The notes beneath the pieces are model-generated. The model was not told the DNA's origin. It saw nothing but the letters and a program-made list of their open reading frames with translations, and did not search any database. The translations under genes and the position numbers were made by a program. A DNA stretch of 33,365 nucleotides from Clostridia bacterium (GTDB lineage Bacteria; Bacillota; Clostridia; Oscillospirales; CAG-272): positions 1 to 33,365 of the forward strand of contig JAFQHD010000101.1 of assembly GCA_017398145.1 (NCBI GenBank), read 5' to 3'. Shown piece by piece: positions 1-9,685 of the stretch (position 1 is its first letter; the number at the start of each line of letters is the position of its first letter).

Positions 1-1
1 T

Positions 2-478
2 GCAGTAAGCAACGAAATTCCCTATACTGTACGTCCTTACATTGATGCAGTTATTGCTTCCGGTACTTGTGGTGCAAATGCAACATGGACACTTTATAAG
101 AGCGGCAAGATGGTTATCGGCGGCTCCGGTGCTATGGACAATTACTCAAGTCAGGGCAAACAGCCTTGGGCAGAGTACCGCGAACAGATCAAGGATGTTG
201 TTATTGGCAAGGACATCACTCACGTAGGTCAGTATGCATTTGCATATGCTCACTGGGTTAACACTGTTACCTTTGAAGAGGGCAGCAAGCTTGAGAGTAT
301 CGGTGCACTTGCATTCTATTACATGCTTTATTATGTAAAGCAGGTTGATATACCTGTGTCTGTTAAGTCTATAGGTAACCTTGCATTCGGTTACTGTGAA
401 AAGCTTAATACAGTAACAATGGGTGAGAACGTAAGTGTTCATGCTAAGGCATTCTACAAGACTCCTTATGCAGGCTAA
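2..478 (+). CDS. BspA-like leucine-rich-repeat surface protein, C-terminal part
   Basis: The reading frame is open from the left window edge, so the start lies upstream and only the last 158 residues are seen. They contain an SGTCG..ATWTLY element followed by a GSGAMDNY element, which is the usual lead-in of clostridial BspA-type repeat proteins. After that come LRR_5-type repeats of the form I..YAF......V.....G..L..IG..AF....L..V.IP.SV.SIG..AF. Such proteins are secreted or wall-attached and take part in adhesion; that role is family knowledge and is not visible here. The protein ends within the repeats with no sorting motif or wall-binding domain at the C-terminus, so any anchor must be upstream. 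A 17-bp hairpin follows at 516-555. Confidence 0.75.
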   Translation, partial: AVSNEIPYTVRPYIDAVIASGTCGANATWTLYKSGKMVIGGSGAMDNYSSQGKQPWAEYREQIKDVVIGKDITHVGQYAFAYAHWVNTVTFEEGSKLESIGALAFYYMLYYVKQVDIPVSVKSIGNLAFGYCEKLNTVTMGENVSVHAKAFYKTPYAG

Positions 479-515
479 ACGTCCAAGACATTAAGTATAT
501 TTAGATTGTGACTGG

Positions 516-555
516 GGATGTCGCTGTATCGGATTATTCCGATACAGCGACATCC
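516..555. terminator. 17-bp perfect hairpin between the BspA-like gene and the first polysaccharide operon
   Basis: Arms 516-532 and 539-555 are perfectly complementary with a 6-nt loop (ATTATT). No clear U-tract follows on either strand, so this may be a weak or factor-assisted terminator, an mRNA-stabilising hairpin or a protein site. It is the only boundary signal seen between the repeat protein and the TTG-started glycosyltransferase gene. Confidence 0.5.
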
Positions 556-584
556 TAAAAGCAATTAAAGGCAGGTGCTGTTAA

Positions 585-1694
585 TTGAAGATATTACAAA
601 TCAACTCGGTTTGCGGAATACGCAGCACCGGAAGAATAGCTGTAGAATTGGCAGATAAATTTATGGGAGAAGGTCATGAATGCAGAATAGCTTATGGCAG
701 AGAAAACGTTCCTGAAAAATATAGATCAATCTCATATCGTATCGGAAGCGACAGGTCGGTAAATATAAACGGATTATTGACAAGAGTTTTTGATAACGAG
801 GGATTTAACGCAAAGCGCGAAACAACTGAGTTTTTGAAATGGGCCGAAAAATTCAATCCGGATTTATTATGGCTCCATAATTTGCACGGCTATTACATAA
901 ACGTGGAAATGTTATTTGATTGGATAAAAAAAAGACCTTCGATGGAAGTTCGTTGGACACTCCATGACTGTTGGTCATTTACAGGACACTGTTGTCATTT
1001 TGTGCGAGCACAGTGTGATAAGTGGAAAGACGGATGCTATGGTTGTGTTCTCAAAAACAGATATCCTCAAAGCCTCTTTTTTGATAACTCAAAAAATAAC
1101 TACGATAAAAAAAGAGAGAGTTTTACCGGTGTAAATAATATGAGTGTAATTACACCGTCAGAGTGGTTGGCAAATCTTGTTCGGCAATCTTTTTTAAAGG
1201 AGTACCCTATAGAGGTGGTACACAATACCATTAATACAGATGTTTTCAAACCAACTCCAAGTGATTTCAGAGAAAGATATGGATTGTCGGATAAAAAAAT
1301 AGTACTTGGAGTAGCCAGTGCCTGGGGCATATCAAAGGGACTTTATGATTTTGTAAAGCTATCGGATATCTTAGACGATACATATAAGATCGTGTTAGTG
1401 GGTATACCGGCCAAGTTGCAGAAAAAATTACCGAAAAAATTATTGATGCTTGAACGTACAAACAATGCCGTTGAACTTGCAAAGATATATTCGGCGGCCG
1501 ATGTTTTTGTTAATCCCAGCAGGGAAGAGACTTTTGGACTGACTACACTTGAAGCTTTGTCCTGCGGTGTTCCTGCAATTGTGTATAAAAATACGGCTTG
1601 CGAGGAGGTTGCACGCAAATACGGCGGTCTTATCGTAGAACAGACCTGTGACGGACTTGTGAGTGGTATTAAATCTGTACTGAAAGATAAATAG
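585..1694 (+). CDS. GT4-family glycosyltransferase (first of cluster 1)
   Basis: A 369-residue GT-B glycosyltransferase that should move a nucleotide-activated sugar onto the lipid-linked repeat unit at the cytoplasmic face of the membrane. It starts at TTG: the N-terminus MKILQINSVCGIRSTGRIA aligns with the paralogue at 26176 (MKIVQINATYNKGSTGKI), and an AAAGGCAGG ribosome site lies at 567-575. Residues 127-154 hold a Cys-rich stretch (HDCW, then C136, C137, C144, C151, C154) shared with that paralogue. The C-terminal nucleotide-sugar half has PSREETFGLTTLEALSCG, the GT4 E-x7-E motif. Sugar and linkage cannot be read from sequence. It is followed 22 bases later by another GT4 gene, so it is probably the operon's first gene. 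Confidence 0.85.
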   Translation: MKILQINSVCGIRSTGRIAVELADKFMGEGHECRIAYGRENVPEKYRSISYRIGSDRSVNINGLLTRVFDNEGFNAKRETTEFLKWAEKFNPDLLWLHNLHGYYINVEMLFDWIKKRPSMEVRWTLHDCWSFTGHCCHFVRAQCDKWKDGCYGCVLKNRYPQSLFFDNSKNNYDKKRESFTGVNNMSVITPSEWLANLVRQSFLKEYPIEVVHNTINTDVFKPTPSDFRERYGLSDKKIVLGVASAWGISKGLYDFVKLSDILDDTYKIVLVGIPAKLQKKLPKKLLMLERTNNAVELAKIYSAADVFVNPSREETFGLTTLEALSCGVPAIVYKNTACEEVARKYGGLIVEQTCDGLVSGIKSVLKDK

Positions 1695-1716
1695 TAAATA
1701 ATATAAGGAGGCGGAA

Positions 1717-2928
1717 ATGAGAATATTGTATTTTGGTACTGTATGCAATCTGACAGAATATGAAAAAATCTTATCAAAATGCAGAATCAAACCTACGGTT
1801 GCAACAGTTGTTTTTGAATCCGCCCTGCTTGACGGGTTTTATAAAAATGGCGTAGAGATAGATATCTTTACTTACCCGATGATTTCACCTCATAGTGATA
1901 GCAGAATATTGTATTGGGGAAACAAACAGGAAAAAATATCTTGTGGTTATACCTGTACCTGGCTAAAAACCATTAATGTTCCTTTTTTAAAGCAGTTGAG
2001 CCGCAGGCTGGATGGCAGACGAATATTAAAAAAATGGTTAAAAGAACATAAAAATGAAGAACGTATAGTTCTGACTTACGGAATATCACCGTTTCTTGCA
2101 AAAACTATTATTTCACAGTCGAAAAAATACGGAGTCAGAAATTGTGCTATTGTACCTGATTTGCCTCGAGATATGTATATAAATTCGTCCAAGAATACCT
2201 TTATGGCAATGTTAAGAAAACCGTATCTTAATGCCACTTTGAAAATTCAGGGCGAGTTTGATAGCTATATATACCTGACAGAAGCAATGTCAGAGGCGAT
2301 TGCCCCTTTAAAACCGTACATGGTAATGGAGGGTATTCTTGATGCAAAAGGTTTTCCTGAGGTTCAGAACGATATAAAAACGGATAAGCGCAGTATTATG
2401 TATGCAGGCGGTCTTAATGAAAAATTCGGCATCATAAATTTATTGGATGCCTTTGAAGCCGCTCGTCTGCCTGATACCGAGCTGTGGCTTTTTGGTGACG
2501 GTAATGCAGTGGATATTATCAGAGCCCGTGCCGAGGAAAACCCTAACATCCGTCTGTTTGGAAGAAGAGACAGACAGGAGGTTTTGGAATACGAAAAAAA
2601 AGCGACTCTGCTTGTTAATCCAAGAAGCAGTAAGGATGATTTTACAAAATACAGCTTTCCCTCAAAAACGATAGAATACATGTATTCCGGAACGCCGCTT
2701 TTAACAACCAGGTTGTCCGGAATCCCCGAGGAATATTTTGAGTATGTGTTTTCTGTAGAGGATAATGAGGTGTCTTATTTGACCGATTCTATAAAAAGAA
2801 TATTTGCCTTATCCGACGAAAAGCTAACCGACATTGGAAAACGAGCGCAAAATTTTGTTATGGAAAATAAGAATAATGTAGTGCAGAGTCAACGCATTGT
2901 AAAATTTCTTTCAAGTGTTATTAGGTAA
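1717..2928 (+). CDS. GT4-like glycosyltransferase
   Basis: A 403-residue protein with a GT-B layout. The N-terminal half is Rossmann-like (MRILYFGTVCN). The C-terminal half has SIMYAGGLNEKFGIINLLDAF, then a GDG turn (LWLFGDGNAVDII), then KTIEYMYSGTPLLTTRLSGIPEEY, which is the usual donor-binding region of GT4 enzymes. The canonical E-x7-E motif is weak. It probably adds one sugar of the cluster 1 repeat unit. A strong TAAGGAGG site lies just before the ATG. It lies between a GT4 gene and the polymerase with 5-22 base gaps, so it is co-transcribed. The exact acceptor and donor are unknown. Confidence 0.8.
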   Translation: MRILYFGTVCNLTEYEKILSKCRIKPTVATVVFESALLDGFYKNGVEIDIFTYPMISPHSDSRILYWGNKQEKISCGYTCTWLKTINVPFLKQLSRRLDGRRILKKWLKEHKNEERIVLTYGISPFLAKTIISQSKKYGVRNCAIVPDLPRDMYINSSKNTFMAMLRKPYLNATLKIQGEFDSYIYLTEAMSEAIAPLKPYMVMEGILDAKGFPEVQNDIKTDKRSIMYAGGLNEKFGIINLLDAFEAARLPDTELWLFGDGNAVDIIRARAEENPNIRLFGRRDRQEVLEYEKKATLLVNPRSSKDDFTKYSFPSKTIEYMYSGTPLLTTRLSGIPEEYFEYVFSVEDNEVSYLTDSIKRIFALSDEKLTDIGKRAQNFVMENKNNVVQSQRIVKFLSSVIR

Positions 2929-2933
2929 ATAAT

Positions 2934-4145
2934 ATGGTATCTCTGTTAAAAAATAATTTTAATTTTTCACAAAAGCTTATACTTTTATTACTTTTTTTAG
3001 GAAGTATGAACGTAGGTGATTTGTATTCTTATTTTATATTTTTTGCCTTTATTATATATGTTATAGCAAATCATAACAGCATAAAATTAGATGGTTTGTT
3101 TTTTGTATTGCTTCTGGTATCGGCATGCTATCTTATATTTTACCCTCTTGCCAGATACAATCTTACTACCATTATCAGACAGTTCACGTTCCCTGTCTGT
3201 TATTTGATGGGTTCAAACTATATAAAACATAATGATAAAACAATAACCCGTCAACGTAATGAACTAATCCAAACGTATACGGTTTTCGTTACGATGGCGA
3301 TGGGTGCATACATACATTTTTTGCTTAATATGTTTAATAACGTAGACAGTACAAGTAGAAATAACGTAGATATCTGGACAGGTGGTATTATAAGTGCTAC
3401 CGGGCAGGCCTGTATGGCGGTTATGGCAACCGGTGTTTTTGCAGCACTGCTGTTTTCCGAAAGGAAACCGTTAATAAAAGTTTTGGCATTGATTGGTATG
3501 ATTACTGTATTTGCCTACAATCTGGTTCTGGCAGGAAGAACACTCATCATATTGATGATATTGTTGTTGGCTGTGGCATATGTATATTCGGCAAAAAAAG
3601 CACAGATACAACGATTGGGAAAAGTGTTGATTATCCCTATAATAATTGGAATAATAATCTATTTTATTTACTCGCTGAATGTTTTCGGTGTCCGTGATTG
3701 GATCATGGATTCAAATTTCTATTACAGATTTAATCGAATGAGCTTTGTTGACGATGCACGAATGAATACCCGAGTAATCTATATATCACAGATGTTGCGT
3801 TATCCTTTCGGCGGTGGTCAAATGCGTAGAGAGATCGGCGGATACGCACATGAACTGTACCTTGATGCATACAACGATGTCGGAATGATTGGTTATCTGT
3901 TATTGATCGGTTTTGTTGTGTCGTCTGCGGTACGGGTACTAAAGTTAGTATTCAAAACAAATTATGATAATGATTTCAAGTTGTTGGTATTATGTGTATA
4001 TATAGCTACTATTGTTGAATTCCATCTGGAACCTATTATTCAGGGAGTACCGTGGCTTTTCTGTGCTTTTTGTCTCTTTAGCGGATTGATCGGCAGTATT
4101 GATTTCGATTCGAGAAACGCACAGAATAATGTAGAAGAGGTATAA
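2934..4145 (+). CDS. O-antigen ligase/polymerase-like membrane protein (Wzy-type)
   Basis: A 403-residue very hydrophobic protein with about ten predicted membrane spans. A loop around residues 255-310 carries [19 protein letters not shown] and [22 protein letters not shown]. The AHE/N-x-YLD-x-x-x-D-x-G-x-xG arrangement in an outer loop before the last spans is typical of the O-antigen ligase and Wzy polymerase superfamily. It should polymerise flipped repeat units on the outer membrane face. It sits five bases after the previous stop and one base before the acyltransferase start. The ribosome site is weak, so translational coupling is likely. It shows no clear resemblance to the EpsG-like polymerase at 25047, so the two clusters probably make different polymers. 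Confidence 0.75.
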   Translation: MVSLLKNNFNFSQKLILLLLFLGSMNVGDLYSYFIFFAFIIYVIANHNSIKLDGLFFVLLLVSACYLIFYPLARYNLTTIIRQFTFPVCYLMGSNYIKHNDKTITRQRNELIQTYTVFVTMAMGAYIHFLLNMFNNVDSTSRNNVDIWTGGIISATGQACMAVMATGVFAALLFSERKPLIKVLALIGMITVFAYNLVLAGRTLIILMILLLAVAYVYSAKKAQIQRLGKVLIIPIIIGIIIYFIYSLNVFGVRDWIMDSNFYYRFNRMSFVDDARMNTRVIYISQMLRYPFGGGQMRREIGGYAHELYLDAYNDVGMIGYLLLIGFVVSSAVRVLKLVFKTNYDNDFKLLVLCVYIATIVEFHLEPIIQGVPWLFCAFCLFSGLIGSIDFDSRNAQNNVEEV

Positions 4146-4146
4146 A

Positions 4147-4818
4147 ATGATCGGTATAAAAAGAGCATTGCGTAATTTATACTACAGATGCAAATTTAAG
4201 AAAGCTCACTTGCAGATAGGTAAGAGGGCTTATATAAACGGTTTTCACTCCAATTTTGAGGGTTACAACCGCATAGGAGCCGGGAGCTGTTTTAGCGGTA
4301 GTATAGGTTATGCAAGTTACATTGGATGTAATTCTTATTTGAATGCGACTGTTGGAAGATATTGTTGTATTTCTGACAGAGTAAATACAGTTTCCGGAAC
4401 CCATCCGTTATCAGAGTTTGTATCTGTACACCCTGCTTTTTATTCAACACAAAAGCAAAGTGGATTCAGCTATGTTGATACCGATTGTTTTGATGAAGTA
4501 TTAAAAAATCCGGTGGATGGACGGACAAGCGTATTTATAGGTAACGATGTATGGATAGGCTGTGATGTAACGTTGCTTGGCGGTGTCCGTATAGGAGACG
4601 GGGCGGTGATTGCGGCAGGCGCGGTTGTCACACGTGATGTCGAACCCTATACTGTTGTGGGCGGTGTGCCTGCAAAGCCTATTAAAAAGCGTTTTACCGA
4701 AGAACAGATAGAATTTTTGGGTGATTTTTGTTGGTGGAATAAAGACTTGGAGTGGATAGCAGAGAATCACGAATACTTCAGAAATATTGAAGCATTTATG
4801 AGTAGGTGTAAAGTATGA
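4147..4818 (+). CDS. CatB/LbH-type O-acetyltransferase
   Basis: A 223-residue left-handed beta-helix acyltransferase. Hexapeptide repeats run through most of the protein and are clearest in [20 protein letters not shown] and [15 protein letters not shown], followed by [14 protein letters not shown], the classic C-terminal signature of xenobiotic or sugar O-acetyltransferases. The likely catalytic His is in the SGTHPL segment near residue 80. It probably transfers acetyl from acetyl-CoA to a sugar of the cluster 1 polymer. An AGAGG site precedes the ATG, and its TGA overlaps the next start by four bases (ATGA), showing tight coupling. The length is normal for the family. Confidence 0.85.
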   Translation: MIGIKRALRNLYYRCKFKKAHLQIGKRAYINGFHSNFEGYNRIGAGSCFSGSIGYASYIGCNSYLNATVGRYCCISDRVNTVSGTHPLSEFVSVHPAFYSTQKQSGFSYVDTDCFDEVLKNPVDGRTSVFIGNDVWIGCDVTLLGGVRIGDGAVIAAGAVVTRDVEPYTVVGGVPAKPIKKRFTEEQIEFLGDFCWWNKDLEWIAENHEYFRNIEAFMSRCKV

Positions 4819-5966
4819 AGATAGTACATATATGTCTGGCTTGTTTCTATATTGACAAAATGGCATATCAGGAAAACATATTGCCTAAATATCATTCTCA
4901 AAACCATGAGGTGCATATTATAACCTCCGATTTTTCTTTCGACGCATCAGGGCGCAAGACAAAAAAAGAGAAAAAAGAATATTATAATGAATATAATATT
5001 CCTGTTAAAGTGTTGGATAGAAGCAAAGGTCTCAGTTCTCGTTACGGTGGATTTGAGAAGCTGTATTCCATGTTGTGCGATATACAGCCTGACGTGATAT
5101 TTTGTCATGGTGGGCAGTTTGTCTCTCTGAAGGATGTTGTCAAGTACTGCAAGAGGAATTCACACGTAAAGCTTTATATAGACCAGCATGGAGATTATTA
5201 TAACACTCCCGTAGATACATTCAAAAAGCGCATGGGACAGTATTTGATATACGGTCATTGGATGCGAAAAGCTGTACGGTACTGTGAAAAATTCTGGGGT
5301 GTAACCCCGTGGCGTTGTGAGTTTTTAAATGACATATATAGAATTCCTGCGGATAAAATAGGTTTATTGCCTATGGGGGGAGATGACGATAAGATTCGTC
5401 TTGCAGAACAGCACGAAATATCCCAAAGGATAAGAGAGGAAAACGGTATATTATCTACTGATTTTTTGGTGGTTACAGGCGGCAAGATCGATGCTGCAAA
5501 GAACATTGATAAGCTGATGAAAGCTGTTATTTCATTGAACCGTGATGATGTTAAGTTGCTGGTTTTCGGTCAGCCTAACGATGCTATGAAGACCGAGATA
5601 GAAAACCTTGCTTGCGATCCTCACATCAGACACATTGGGTGGATACCGTCGGATACGGTATATAACTATTTTTTAGCTGCGGATTTGGCGGTTTTTCCGG
5701 GTACACATTCTGTTTTATGGGAACAGGCGTGTGCTTGCGGCATACCCGCTGTGTTTCGTGATTGGGAAGGAATGCATCATGTGGACGTAGGCGGAAATGC
5801 AATATTTTTACACGAGGACAGTACCGAAGAAATTGAACAGGTATTGTTGGATCTATACGAGCATTCCGAGAAGATCGACAAGATGAGAAAAATTGCACAG
5901 ACAAAGGGTATTATTGAGTTTTCTTACCGTGAAATTGCGAGGAAGTCTATATTTGAGGACAGTTGA
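4815..5966 (+). CDS. GT4-family glycosyltransferase
   Basis: A 383-residue GT-B enzyme. The N-terminal domain begins [20 protein letters not shown]. The C-terminal domain has [29 protein letters not shown] and [29 protein letters not shown], with the donor-binding glutamate in WEQACACG replacing the usual EA.A.G form. This pattern is found in a subset of polysaccharide GT4 enzymes. The start overlaps the previous stop by four bases. It should add a sugar to the undecaprenyl-linked unit in the cytoplasm before the flippase encoded next. The donor cannot be deduced. Confidence 0.8.
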   Translation: MKIVHICLACFYIDKMAYQENILPKYHSQNHEVHIITSDFSFDASGRKTKKEKKEYYNEYNIPVKVLDRSKGLSSRYGGFEKLYSMLCDIQPDVIFCHGGQFVSLKDVVKYCKRNSHVKLYIDQHGDYYNTPVDTFKKRMGQYLIYGHWMRKAVRYCEKFWGVTPWRCEFLNDIYRIPADKIGLLPMGGDDDKIRLAEQHEISQRIREENGILSTDFLVVTGGKIDAAKNIDKLMKAVISLNRDDVKLLVFGQPNDAMKTEIENLACDPHIRHIGWIPSDTVYNYFLAADLAVFPGTHSVLWEQACACGIPAVFRDWEGMHHVDVGGNAIFLHEDSTEEIEQVLLDLYEHSEKIDKMRKIAQTKGIIEFSYREIARKSIFEDS

Positions 5967-5968
5967 GC

Positions 5969-7261
5969 ATGTTAAAGTTATTTAAAAGTAAAGAGGTTAA
6001 GAATGCAGGTTGGATAATAGGAGAAAGAGTGTTTCAGATGCTGCTTTCTTTCATCGTAGGTATACTTTCTGCCAGATATCTGGGCCCGACCAATTACGGT
6101 TCATTAAACTATACTGCATCATACGTTACATTTTTTACTTCTATAGCAACACTGGGCATGGAAGGGGTCATAATTAAAAAGATGATCTCGTCCCCCGATA
6201 ATGAGGGAAATTATCTTGGCGGTTGTCTTGTGCTGAGGTTCATTTCTTCGTTTTTTAGTTCGGTACTGATAGCTATCATAGTAATTTTACTCAATCCCGG
6301 TGACACAACCAAGCTGGTCCTGGTGTTGTTACAGTCGATACAGCTTGTTTTTCAATCGGCCAATATACTTGACTCCTGGTTTCAGCGTTACTTAAAATCA
6401 AAATTTATATCCATAGGAAAAATAATTTCGTTTTCTGTAGTAGTTATATATAAACTTATACTTATTGTTTCCGGAGCAAGCATTGAATGGTTTGCATTTT
6501 CCAATTCCCTGTCAAGTATAGTTATAGCCGTTTTGCTTTTTATTTTTTACAGAAAAGCAAAGGGTCCTGTTATCAAGGCAAATGTTAAATACGGAAAGGA
6601 CGTACTTAAAGACAGTTATCACTATATCTTATCCGGAATAATGGTGGCGCTGTACAGCCAGATGGATAAGATAATGATAGGTAAGATGCTTTCGGATACA
6701 GAGGTAGGTCTATATACCACCGCTACAGCTATATGCTCGATGTGGGTATTTATACCTACAGCTATAATACAGTCATTCAGACCCACCATTCTCGAGATAC
6801 ACCGTTCCGGTGACAGTAAGGAATATAACAGGCGATTACAACAGTTATACTCGACTGTCATATGGTTGTGTGCAGGTTTTTCTCTGTTGATTTGTATATT
6901 TGCCCCTATTATCATAAAGGTACTGTACGGAGAGTCCTATATGGGTGCGGTTAGTACCCTGCAGATAGCGATTTGGTTTGAGACGTTTTCGATGATCGGA
7001 ACTGCCAGAGGCATATGGATATTATGTGAAGATAAAAACAAATATATAAAATACTATTTAGCGATAGGTGTTGTTGTAAATCTCGCATTGAATATGTTAT
7101 TGATTCCTGTTTGGGGAATAGAAGGTGCAGCCTTTGCTACTCTTATTACACAGATAACTACCAGTATTATCAGTCCTATGTTTTTCCCCGAAACCAGAAT
7201 ACATACAAAAATAGTATTTGAAGCATTTTACTTCAAATGGTATTTTGAATGTAAAAAATAA
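5969..7261 (+). CDS. Polysaccharide flippase, Wzx/MATE-like
   Basis: A 430-residue membrane protein from the MOP flippase superfamily. N-terminal motifs GWIIGERVFQMLLSFIVGIL and SARYLGPTNYGSLNYTASYV are typical of Wzx and RfbX proteins, with about twelve hydrophobic spans to the end. It should move the finished lipid-linked repeat unit across the membrane. The ATG at 5969 is chosen over an in-frame TTG at 5963 because GAGGAC lies at a suitable distance and the previous stop is at 5964-5966. No second flippase was found in the window, so cluster 2 may depend on this one or on a gene beyond the right edge. Confidence 0.85.
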   Translation: MLKLFKSKEVKNAGWIIGERVFQMLLSFIVGILSARYLGPTNYGSLNYTASYVTFFTSIATLGMEGVIIKKMISSPDNEGNYLGGCLVLRFISSFFSSVLIAIIVILLNPGDTTKLVLVLLQSIQLVFQSANILDSWFQRYLKSKFISIGKIISFSVVVIYKLILIVSGASIEWFAFSNSLSSIVIAVLLFIFYRKAKGPVIKANVKYGKDVLKDSYHYILSGIMVALYSQMDKIMIGKMLSDTEVGLYTTATAICSMWVFIPTAIIQSFRPTILEIHRSGDSKEYNRRLQQLYSTVIWLCAGFSLLICIFAPIIIKVLYGESYMGAVSTLQIAIWFETFSMIGTARGIWILCEDKNKYIKYYLAIGVVVNLALNMLLIPVWGIEGAAFATLITQITTSIISPMFFPETRIHTKIVFEAFYFKWYFECKK

Positions 7262-7281
7262 TTATCCAGGAGTATAAAACG

Positions 7282-8175
7282 GTGGGTATTTATAAATTTC
7301 TCAGAAGTATATACAGAAAAATCCGTGAGATCGTTTTTAGTACGGCTACAATAATTTCCCCAACCATAAACACTAAATTAAGGTATAGATATCTATTCGG
7401 CAAGAAGCTTAATTTAAAAGATCCTCGCACTTTTAACGAAAAATTGTTGTGGCTGAAGCTGAAAAAATATAACCGTGATCCCCTGGTCATAAAGTGTGCA
7501 GATAAATATCTTGTCAGAGAATATGTTGAAGACTGCGGTTGCAAAGATATACTTAATGATTTAATAGGTGCTTGGGATTCGGTAGATGAAATTCCTTGGG
7601 AGGAGTTACCCCAAAAATTTGTGCTTAAATGGAATTTTGGCGCAGGAATGAATATTATTTGTGAAGATAAAAACAAGCTTGATCGTGACGAGGTATTTGC
7701 TAAACTGAAAAAATGGCGTAAAAATAAGTGTTGGTTAAGTCATTCAGAAATGCAGTACAAGTATATGCCGCGCAAAATAGTATGCGAGAGGTTTCTTAAG
7801 GCGGAAGGGGAGAGCTCGATACCCGATTACAAGGTGTATTGTTTTCACGGTGTTCCGAAGGCCATTCTGGTTATGCACGACAGAGGACACGGAGAATTAA
7901 AAACTGAGTTTTTTGATGCGGGTTGGAATCTGCTTGAAAATACCGGAAAGTACAATGCTCCTTCGGAAAAAACACCCCGACCGGGTTGCCTTAATAAGCT
8001 GTTAGAAATATCAGGAGATTTATCTAAACCTTTTCCGTTCGTTCGATGCGATTTGTATGTGATCAAAGATAAGATATATTTTGGCGAACTGACATTTACA
8101 CCTGCAGGCGGTTTATATACATCTCAAACAAAGGTTGACGGTAAAGAAATGGCGGATTTATTATCAATTCAATGA
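7282..8175 (+). CDS. TupA-like ATP-grasp protein
   Basis: A 297-residue protein starting at GTG after an AGGAG site. Features match the ATP-grasp TupA-like family, named for teichuronopeptide synthesis in alkaliphilic Bacillus: LKDPRTFNEKLLWLKL, then IKCADKYLVREYV, then FVLKWNFGAGMNIIC and CERFLKAEGESSIPDYKVYCF, ending with FPFVRCDLYVIKDKIYFGELTFTPAGG. These cover the ATP lysine strands and the acidic metal-binding end of the fold. It may ligate an amino acid or other amine to a carboxylated sugar of the polymer. This is inference from the family name and position; substrates are unknown. It closes the polysaccharide part of cluster 1. Confidence 0.8.
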   Translation: MGIYKFLRSIYRKIREIVFSTATIISPTINTKLRYRYLFGKKLNLKDPRTFNEKLLWLKLKKYNRDPLVIKCADKYLVREYVEDCGCKDILNDLIGAWDSVDEIPWEELPQKFVLKWNFGAGMNIICEDKNKLDRDEVFAKLKKWRKNKCWLSHSEMQYKYMPRKIVCERFLKAEGESSIPDYKVYCFHGVPKAILVMHDRGHGELKTEFFDAGWNLLENTGKYNAPSEKTPRPGCLNKLLEISGDLSKPFPFVRCDLYVIKDKIYFGELTFTPAGGLYTSQTKVDGKEMADLLSIQ

Positions 8176-8196
8176 GTAAAGTGGTAGGATAAACAA

Positions 8197-9669
8197 ATGA
8201 ACAATAATATAAGCAAGCACGAAACTACCCTTAAACGTCAGCTAAATCCTGTTCACGTATGGGCAATAGCCTTCGGCTGTATAATCGGTTGGGGATCATT
8301 TGTCAACCCCGGGAAAAAGTTTCTTCCAAACTCAGGTGTTGCCGGCACTGCCATAGCTATGGTGCTTGGTGCATTGGTTATGATCATCATTGCATGCAGC
8401 TATGCCTATATGGTTCCCAAGCATCCTCAGGCAGGCGGAGAATTCACCTTTACCAAAACGTATTTCGGAAAGACAACTGCATTTTTCTGCGGATGGTTTC
8501 TCCTTGCAGCTTATCTCACCAATGTTCCCATGAACTCCACCGCTATAGGTCTTATCGTTGACGGTATAGACGGAAAGGCAGACATACTTAAATTCGGATT
8601 TCACTACAGTATTGCGGGTTTTGAGGTATATCTCGGTGAGATGATCTTTGCTATGTCGATCCTCATACTTTTCGCCGTACTCAATATGATGGGTGTAAAA
8701 AAAGCGGGTATAGTTCAAAATATACTGTCAAGCCTGCTTATAGTATCTATTTTCACTCTGACCGTTTCAGCCCTTGTCAGCAGCAAGGCGCAGGGAATCA
8801 ACCTTGCTCCGATCTGGGGCTTTGACAAGAACGCAGCTATTGCGGCAGGAGCTACGACCGAAGCGGCAAAGGCAGTCGCTCACAGCGGAACAATGGGTAT
8901 AACGTCCTCTATCCTTGCCACCTTTGCCATAGCGCCCTGGGCATTCGTAGGCTTTGATACCATTCCTCAGGCAGCGGAGGAATTCAACTTCTCCTATAAA
9001 AAGATCATCGGTATAATGGTTGTTGCTATTATGTTCGGCTGCTTTGTTTATACAGCTAACAATACCGTTGCAGCAGCAGCTCTTACAAACTGGCCTGAGC
9101 GAGTTATGGCAGGTGATTGGGTTCTTCTTGTAGCGGCAGAGGAGATGTTGGGTGTATTTGGCAAAGTGCTTATCGGAGTTGCGGTGTCCTGTGCCGTGTT
9201 ATCTGGTATTATGGGCTTCTATATGGCTTCCTCAAGACTTATGTATTCTATGGCAAGAGAGTCATACCTGCCCAAGGTGTTCGGTAAAGTAAACGGTAAG
9301 TACGGTACTCCGGTAAATGCTATTATATTCTGTATGATAGTATCCCTGTCAGGCCCCATCCTCGGCAGAGAAGCATTGGGATGGTTCGTTGATATGTCGG
9401 CTATCGGTGCTTCGATGGGATTTTTCTTTACCAGCGCCGCGGCATTGCGCAGCTTGAAGCGGGATAAGGACGCAAAGCCCGGGCTTGCGATAATGGCTTT
9501 CTTGGGAATGATATTCTCGCTTATATTTATGGTACTTCAGTTAGTTCCCATCCCGGGTCTCAGCGGAGTACATTTCGGTCGTGAATCATATATAATGCTG
9601 ATCATATGGATAGCAATAGGAATCGTATTCTATTTTATGCAGAAAAAATATTTAAATAAAAATAAATAA
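8197..9669 (+). CDS. APC-superfamily amino acid permease
   Basis: A 490-residue membrane transporter with about twelve spans. The first span holds VWAIAFGCIIGWGSFVNPG, the helix-1 GxIIGxG region of APC permeases. Other family features are PQAGGEFTFTKTYFG, a helix-6 region with TFAIAPWAFVGFDTIPQAAEE, and YMASSRLMYSMARESYLPKVF near helix 8. It probably imports an amino acid or related amine by cation or proton coupling; the substrate is unknown. It begins 21 bases after the ATP-grasp gene with no terminator between, so it probably shares the transcript. Its codon use is richer in G and C than the glycosyltransferase genes, suggesting a different origin from the sugar genes. Confidence 0.85.
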   Translation: MNNNISKHETTLKRQLNPVHVWAIAFGCIIGWGSFVNPGKKFLPNSGVAGTAIAMVLGALVMIIIACSYAYMVPKHPQAGGEFTFTKTYFGKTTAFFCGWFLLAAYLTNVPMNSTAIGLIVDGIDGKADILKFGFHYSIAGFEVYLGEMIFAMSILILFAVLNMMGVKKAGIVQNILSSLLIVSIFTLTVSALVSSKAQGINLAPIWGFDKNAAIAAGATTEAAKAVAHSGTMGITSSILATFAIAPWAFVGFDTIPQAAEEFNFSYKKIIGIMVVAIMFGCFVYTANNTVAAAALTNWPERVMAGDWVLLVAAEEMLGVFGKVLIGVAVSCAVLSGIMGFYMASSRLMYSMARESYLPKVFGKVNGKYGTPVNAIIFCMIVSLSGPILGREALGWFVDMSAIGASMGFFFTSAAALRSLKRDKDAKPGLAIMAFLGMIFSLIFMVLQLVPIPGLSGVHFGRESYIMLIIWIAIGIVFYFMQKKYLNKNK

Positions 9670-9685
9670 CAGAAAGGTAATAAAT

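Noticed and set aside
516..555. The 17-bp hairpin as a second promoter switch for cluster 1
   Set aside because: The arms are only 6 bases apart, so no promoter can lie between them, and neither arm resembles the repeats at 16841 and 17131.
8332..8718. A 128-codon minus-strand frame in the permease gene
   Set aside because: It lies fully inside the permease gene, which has complete family motifs, and has no support of its own.
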